A stretch of 64,000 nucleotides of DNA from Streptomyces sp. B93 (GTDB lineage Bacteria; Actinomycetota; Actinomycetes; Streptomycetales; Streptomycetaceae): NCBI RefSeq assembly GCF_018070565.1, contig NZ_JAGPXL010000001.1, positions 248,001 to 312,000 on the forward strand, given 5' to 3'. Positions 59,173 through 64,000 of this stretch are shown here, in pieces. Each line of letters starts with the position of its first letter. The first letter of the stretch is position 1. The position numbers and the translations under genes are program-made. The notes below the pieces were generated by a model that saw nothing but the letters and a program-made list of their open reading frames with translations, was not told the DNA's origin and did no database searches.

Positions 59173-59257
59173 TCAACCGGCCTGCGCGTCGCGGCCCCCG
59201 CCGGGCGCACCGCGCGGACCCGGCCCGATCACCCGTACGGGCGCACCCGCGGCCCAC

Positions 59258-59275
59258 TTGTGGGTTAGCTCACAA
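59258..59275. promoter_or_regulatory. Rex-like operator (TTGTG-n8-CACAA)
   Basis: TTGTGGGTTAGCTCACAA matches the 18-nt outline of Rex redox sites (TTGTGAAnnnnTTCACAA) at 12 of the 14 fixed positions, with the left inner AA being GG here and one change at the right. A partial second site follows at 59295-59310. It lies 73 nt upstream of the carbonic anhydrase start. Confidence 0.4.
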
Positions 59276-59334
59276 CAAGCCACGTTGATGTTCTTTGTCC
59301 CCTCTCACAAGGGGCCGGGAGCGTGTGTGACCAG

Positions 59335-59340
59335 TAACGT
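59335..59340 (+). promoter_or_regulatory. -10 box for a leaderless carbonic anhydrase mRNA
   Basis: TAACGT ends 7 nt before the ATG at 59348. The gap (CGTCAAC) has no ribosome-binding site. Confidence 0.4.
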
Positions 59341-59347
59341 CGTCAAC

Positions 59348-59896
59348 ATGACGACTTCTGCATCGGTTCACACCAGCCCCGGGGGCGCCACCCGCCCCGA
59401 CGGTACCGTCACCGACCGTCTCGTCGAGGCGAACGAGCAGTATGCCGCCGCCTTCACCGACCCCGGCATGGACGCCCGCCCGGTTCTTCAGGTGGCCGTC
59501 GTGGCCTGCATGGACGCCCGTCTCGACCTGCACGCCGCACTCGGCCTGGAACTCGGCGACTGCCACACCATCCGCAACGCGGGCGGTGTCGTCACCGACG
59601 ACGTGATCCGCTCGCTCACCATCAGCCAGCGCAAGCTGGGCACCCGCAGCATCGTGCTGATCCACCACACCGGGTGCGGCCTGGAGACCATCACCGAGGA
59701 CTTCCGCGAGGAACTGGAGCAGGAGGTCGGCCAGCGCCCGGCCTGGGCCGTGGAGGCCTTCCGGGACGTCGACCAGGACGTGCGGCAGTCGATGCAGCGG
59801 GTGCGGACCTCGCCGTTCCTGCTGCACGCCGACGATGTGCGCGGCTTCGTCTTCGACGTGCGGACCGGCCTGCTGCGCGAGGTCGACCCCGCCTGA
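59348..59896 (+). CDS. Beta-class carbonic anhydrase
   Basis: 182 aa, a short beta-class form. Zinc ligands: Cys and Asp in VVACMDARLDL and His-x2-Cys in LIHHTGCGLET, with the RNAGGVVTDDVIRSL stretch between. It interconverts CO2 and bicarbonate in the cytoplasm, supplying carboxylases. It follows the dcw promoter region divergently and precedes moxR by 263 nt; that gap shows no gene apart from an in-frame extension of moxR without support. A Rex-like site lies upstream. Confidence 0.9.
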   Translation: MTTSASVHTSPGGATRPDGTVTDRLVEANEQYAAAFTDPGMDARPVLQVAVVACMDARLDLHAALGLELGDCHTIRNAGGVVTDDVIRSLTISQRKLGTRSIVLIHHTGCGLETITEDFREELEQEVGQRPAWAVEAFRDVDQDVRQSMQRVRTSPFLLHADDVRGFVFDVRTGLLREVDPA

Positions 59897-60159
59897 CCGG
59901 TCCCGCCTGACCCGCGTCCGGCCTGCCCACGGGACACTCGTTCTGTGTGAATTCGAAGCCTCAGACGGCACGAAGGGTCGCATTCACCGACATATCGCGG
60001 CCAGTTGTCCACAGGCGAGTGACACGAATCGGTAACGGCAGCAAGAATGCGGTTGTGGCGCCACGCGGAACTTTTCGCGCGTGGTGTCCGTGTTCCAGGG
60101 GTGGGCCGGATCGCAACGCAGAGCGTCGGCCCGGGAAAGAACGGGCCGAGGAGGGCCGG

Positions 60160-61193
<1,034 letters not shown>

Positions 61194-61194
<1 letters not shown>

Positions 61195-62567
61195 TGACCA
61201 CCGCCGCGACGGCGCCGCCGGAACCCGACCGCGGCGACAAGGGCGGTGTGCGCACGGCCCTGGCGGGCCTGACCACCCGCGGCCGCTCCTTCCTGGCGGC
61301 CGGGGTGGCGGCCGCCGTCTGCGCCTACGTCCTCGGGCAGAGCGATCTGCTGCGGGTCGGACTGCTGCTGGCGGTACTGCCGCTGGTGTGCGCCCTGGTG
61401 CTCTACCGCACCCGCTACCGGGTGGCGGGCAGCCGCCGCCTCTCCCCCGCCCGCGTGCCCGCGGGCTCCGAGGCCCGCGTCCACCTGCGGATGGACAACG
61501 TCTCCCGGCTGCCCACCGGCCTGCTGATGCTCCAGGACCGGGTGCCCTACGTCCTCGGCCCGCGCCCCCGCTTCGTGCTGGACCGGGTGGAGGGGGGCGG
61601 CCGCCGCGAGGTGTCCTACCGCGTCCGCTCCGACCTGCGCGGCCGCTACCCGCTGGGCCCGCTCCAGCTGCGGCTGACCGACCCGTTCGGGATGTGCGAG
61701 CTGACCCGGTCCTTCTCGACGCACGACACCCTGACCGTCATCCCGCGCGTGGAGGCCCTGTCCCCGATACGCCTGGCGGGCGAGGCGAAGGGGTACGGCG
61801 ACGGGCGGCAGCGCTCCCTGGCCCTGGCGGGCGAGGACGACGTGATCCCGCGCGGCTACCGTTACGGCGACGACCTGCGCCGGGTGCACTGGCGCTCCAC
61901 CGCCCGCTACGGCGAGCTGATGGTGCGCCGCGAGGAACAGCCCCAGCGCTCCCGCTGCACCGTCCTCCTGGACACCCGCGGCACCGCCTTCCGCGGCGCG
62001 GGCCCCGACTCCGCCTTCGAATGGGCGGTGGCGGGCTCCGCGTCCGTCCTGGTCCACATGCTGGAACGCGGCTTCTCGGTACGACTGCTGACGGACACCG
62101 GAAGCGCGGTGCCCGGTGAGGGCTCCGACGGTTTCGCGGGCGCCAACCAGGAGTCGGCGGACGCGGCCGGACTGATGATGGACACCCTCGCGGTGATCGA
62201 CCACTCGGACGGCACCAGCCTCTCCCGCGCCTACGACGTGCTGCGCGGTGGCAACGAGGGGCTGCTGGTGGCGTTCTTCGGCGACCTGGACGAGGAGCAG
62301 GCGGCGGTGGCCGCGCGGATGCGGCAACGCAGCGGCGGCGCGCTCGCCTTCGTCCTCGACAGCGAGAACTGGGTGCGGGAACCCACCGAGGCCCCCCAGG
62401 CGTTCCACCGGAGCGAGGAGCGGCTGCGGCTGCTGCGCGAGGCGGGCTGGACGGCCGTCGGCGTGCCACGCGGCGCCGCCCTGGGCGACCTGTGGCGCCA
62501 GGCGGACCGGGAGCGCTCGGGCCTGGCCGCGACGGGCGGGCCGAGCGGTGGGGAGGGACGATCATGA
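61194..62567 (+). CDS. DUF58 domain protein
   Basis: 457 aa from the ATG at 61194; a GTG at 61191 is next to it. Two N-terminal helices (about 26-75: FLAAGVAAAVCAYVLGQ and GLLLAVLPLVCALVLY) and a cytoplasmic or extracellular body with the family marks YPLGPLQLRLTDPFGMCEL and GDDLRRVHWRSTARYGELMVRRE, then a vWA-like part (VLLDTRGTAFRG, VAGSASVLVHML). It is thought to be the target of MoxR. Overlaps the transglutaminase gene by 4 nt. Confidence 0.9.
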
Positions 62568-64000
62568 GTGGTCCGGCGCGCATGGCGCTGGGCGGGATGG
62601 CGGCCACGCTGATGGCGGCCTGCGCCCTGCTGCCGCTGGTCGACCCGGCCACCTGGTTCCTCCAGGCGGCCGTGCTGCTGGCCGTGCAGACCGGCGTGGG
62701 CGCGGTGGGCCGCCGGGTGCCGCTGCCCCGGCCGCTGACCGTGCTGCTCCAGGCGCTGGTCTCCCTGATGCTGCTCACCCTGGTCTTCGCCCGGGAGTAC
62801 GCGATCGCCGGGCTGATCCCGGGCCCCGAGGCGTTCCGTCACTTCTCCGACCTGCTCCAGCAGGGCACCGACGACGTCAGCCGCTACGCGATCCCGGCGC
62901 CGCTCTCCGACGGCATCCAGCTGATGCTGATCGGCGGCGTGGTGGTGATCGGCCTGGCGGTGGACGTCCTCGCGGCCACCTTCCGCAACGCCGCCCCGGC
63001 GGGGCTGCCGCTGCTGGCGCTGTACTCGATCGCGGCGGGGCTGTCCGAAGGCAGCGGCGAGTGGGTGTGGTTCCTGATCGCCGCGGCCGGTTACCTGATG
63101 CTGCTGCTCGCCGAGGGGCGGGAGCGGCTGTCCCAGTGGGGCCGGGTCTTCGGCGGAGCGGCCCGCGGCCCCGGCATGGAGTCCGGCGGCGCGGTGGCGC
63201 CGGTGCGCACCGGACGGCGGATCGGCGCGGTCGCGCTGGGCATCGCCCTGGTGGTCCCACTGGCCCTGCCCGCGATGAACGGCGGTCTGCTGGACGGCGC
63301 CGGGCGCGGTGTGGGCGCCGGGCGCGGCGGCGGGGGCACGATCTCCGCGGTGAACCCCCTGGTCTCACTGCGCGACAGTCTGAACGTGGACGAGGACCGC
63401 CAGGTCCTCAGCCTGCGCACCAGCACCAGCGACATCTCCGACATGTACCTGCGGATCGTCTCCCTGGACGACTTCGACGGCACCACCTGGAAGCCCGCCA
63501 AGCGGCACATCACCGCCGTGCCCGACGACTTCCCCACCCCGGTCGGCCTCGCCGCCGACATCCGGCGCGCCGAGGTCCGCACCCGCATCACGGCCGCTGA
63601 CTGGTACGCGCAGGACTGGCTCCCGATGCCGTACCCGCCGAGCGGTGTGGACGTGGACGGCAACTGGCGCTACGAGCCGGTCGGGATGACCCTGGTCGGC
63701 GACCACGGGCAGAACACCCGCGGTCTGACCTACGAGGTGCGCAGCCTCGATGTGCAGCCGACCGCCGAGCAGCTGGCCGACGCGCCGGAGCCGCCGGGTG
63801 CCCTGACGCGCGAGTACACCCAGGTGCCGGACTCGCTGCCCGATGTGGTGGCCGGCACCGCCCGCCAGGTCACCGACGGGGCGGCGAACCCGTACGAGCA
63901 GGCGGTCGCGCTCCAGGACTACTTCTCCGTGACCGGCGGGTTCCAGTACGACACCGAGGTCGAGGTCGGCAACGACTCCCGGGCGATAGCCCGCTTCCTG
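62564..64000 (+). CDS. TgpA-like transglutaminase-domain membrane protein, N-terminal part
   Basis: The first ~479 codons are in the window; the gene runs past the right edge. Six or so N-terminal helices (about 7-210) precede an outer domain containing VNPLVSLRDSLNVDEDRQVL, DMYLRIVSLDDFDGTTW and the beginning of the transglutaminase fold (NPYEQAVALQDYFSVTGGFQYDTEV). The catalytic Cys lies beyond the edge. Proteins of this type (DUF3488 plus transglutaminase) lie with moxR and DUF58 and may act on the cell surface; function unproven in streptomycetes. Confidence 0.9.
   Translation, partial: MSGPARMALGGMAATLMAACALLPLVDPATWFLQAAVLLAVQTGVGAVGRRVPLPRPLTVLLQALVSLMLLTLVFAREYAIAGLIPGPEAFRHFSDLLQQGTDDVSRYAIPAPLSDGIQLMLIGGVVVIGLAVDVLAATFRNAAPAGLPLLALYSIAAGLSEGSGEWVWFLIAAAGYLMLLLAEGRERLSQWGRVFGGAARGPGMESGGAVAPVRTGRRIGAVALGIALVVPLALPAMNGGLLDGAGRGVGAGRGGGGTISAVNPLVSLRDSLNVDEDRQVLSLRTSTSDISDMYLRIVSLDDFDGTTWKPAKRHITAVPDDFPTPVGLAADIRRAEVRTRITAADWYAQDWLPMPYPPSGVDVDGNWRYEPVGMTLVGDHGQNTRGLTYEVRSLDVQPTAEQLADAPEPPGALTREYTQVPDSLPDVVAGTARQVTDGAANPYEQAVALQDYFSVTGGFQYDTEVEVGNDSRAIARFL

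Noticed and set aside
58853..59257. A minus-strand gene (mraZ candidate) upstream of rsmH
   Set aside because: The frame is Arg/Ser-rich with no MraZ motifs and covers the promoter.
59947..60159. An extended N-terminus for the MoxR protein
   Set aside because: The extension has no family support, and GAGGAGG sits directly before the GTG at 60160.

Overview
The window is high-GC actinobacterial core chromosome and is almost certainly from a Streptomyces. The signs are GTG starts, strong G/C at third codon positions, a his operon that uses a HisA-type isomerase in a region without trpF, DivIVA with a Gly/Pro/Gln-rich linker, and a dcw cluster running rsmH-ftsL-ftsI-murE-murF-mraY-murD-ftsW-murG-ftsQ-ftsZ-pgeF-yggS-sepF-yggT-divIVA without ftsA, mraZ or murC. 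I see no tRNA, rRNA, CRISPR, insertion sequence or prophage, and no dedicated transcription-factor gene.

Layout. (1) 1-8181, minus strand: hisI, trpE, a Trp-associated membrane protein, two small membrane proteins, trpC, trpM, trpB, trpA, a DsbA-like thioredoxin protein and the start of lgt. (2) 8265-8900, plus: a TIGR03085-type protein. (3) 8929-14633, minus: a compact his operon (hisD, hisC, hisB, a 54-aa membrane protein, hisH, priA, ridA, hisF) in which every junction overlaps by 1-10 nt. (4) 14768-17886, plus: a beta-helix-like membrane protein, a LON-domain protein, a YbaK deacylase and a 24-aa basic ORF resembling ribosomal protein bL37. (5) 18064-22287, minus: DUF2567 protein, ABC permease and ATPase, a degenerate tandem-repeat spacer and an NYN-domain protein. 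(6) 22503-36135: a 54-aa protein, dnaE, a DUF2252 kinase-like protein, a membrane protein with a second DsbA-like protein, a PhoD phosphatase, a secreted M43 metalloprotease, a dienelactone-hydrolase-like protein, an MscS channel, an RluA-family pseudouridine synthase and lspA. (7) 36208-40800: a DksA-like protein with a histone-H1-like tail and, in the opposite direction, a T-box-controlled ileS. (8) 40991-58925, minus: the division and cell-wall (dcw) cluster. (9) 59348-64000, plus: beta-carbonic anhydrase, then moxR, DUF58 and transglutaminase genes; the last runs off the right edge.

How the genes fit together. The trp and his sets lie side by side and share the PriA type of isomerase (HisA plus TrpF). 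RidA inside the his operon fits clearance of reactive enamine/imine by-products. The dcw block makes lipid-linked peptidoglycan precursor, loads it at the septum and ends with the polarity and Z-ring factors SepF and DivIVA. lgt and lspA, the two lipoprotein maturation enzymes, are both present.

The most notable points are: an IleRS with a rearranged HIGH motif (GAHH) behind a T-box leader that appears to act on translation; an easily missed bL37-like 24-codon gene; a recurring -10 box placed 6-8 nt before the start codon, suggesting many leaderless mRNAs; an independent leaderless promoter for trpM inside the trpC stop region; and several uncharacterised palindromes at gene starts (phoD-like, hisD, ftsZ, dksA-like, carbonic anhydrase). 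I do not see a wholly new multi-gene system.
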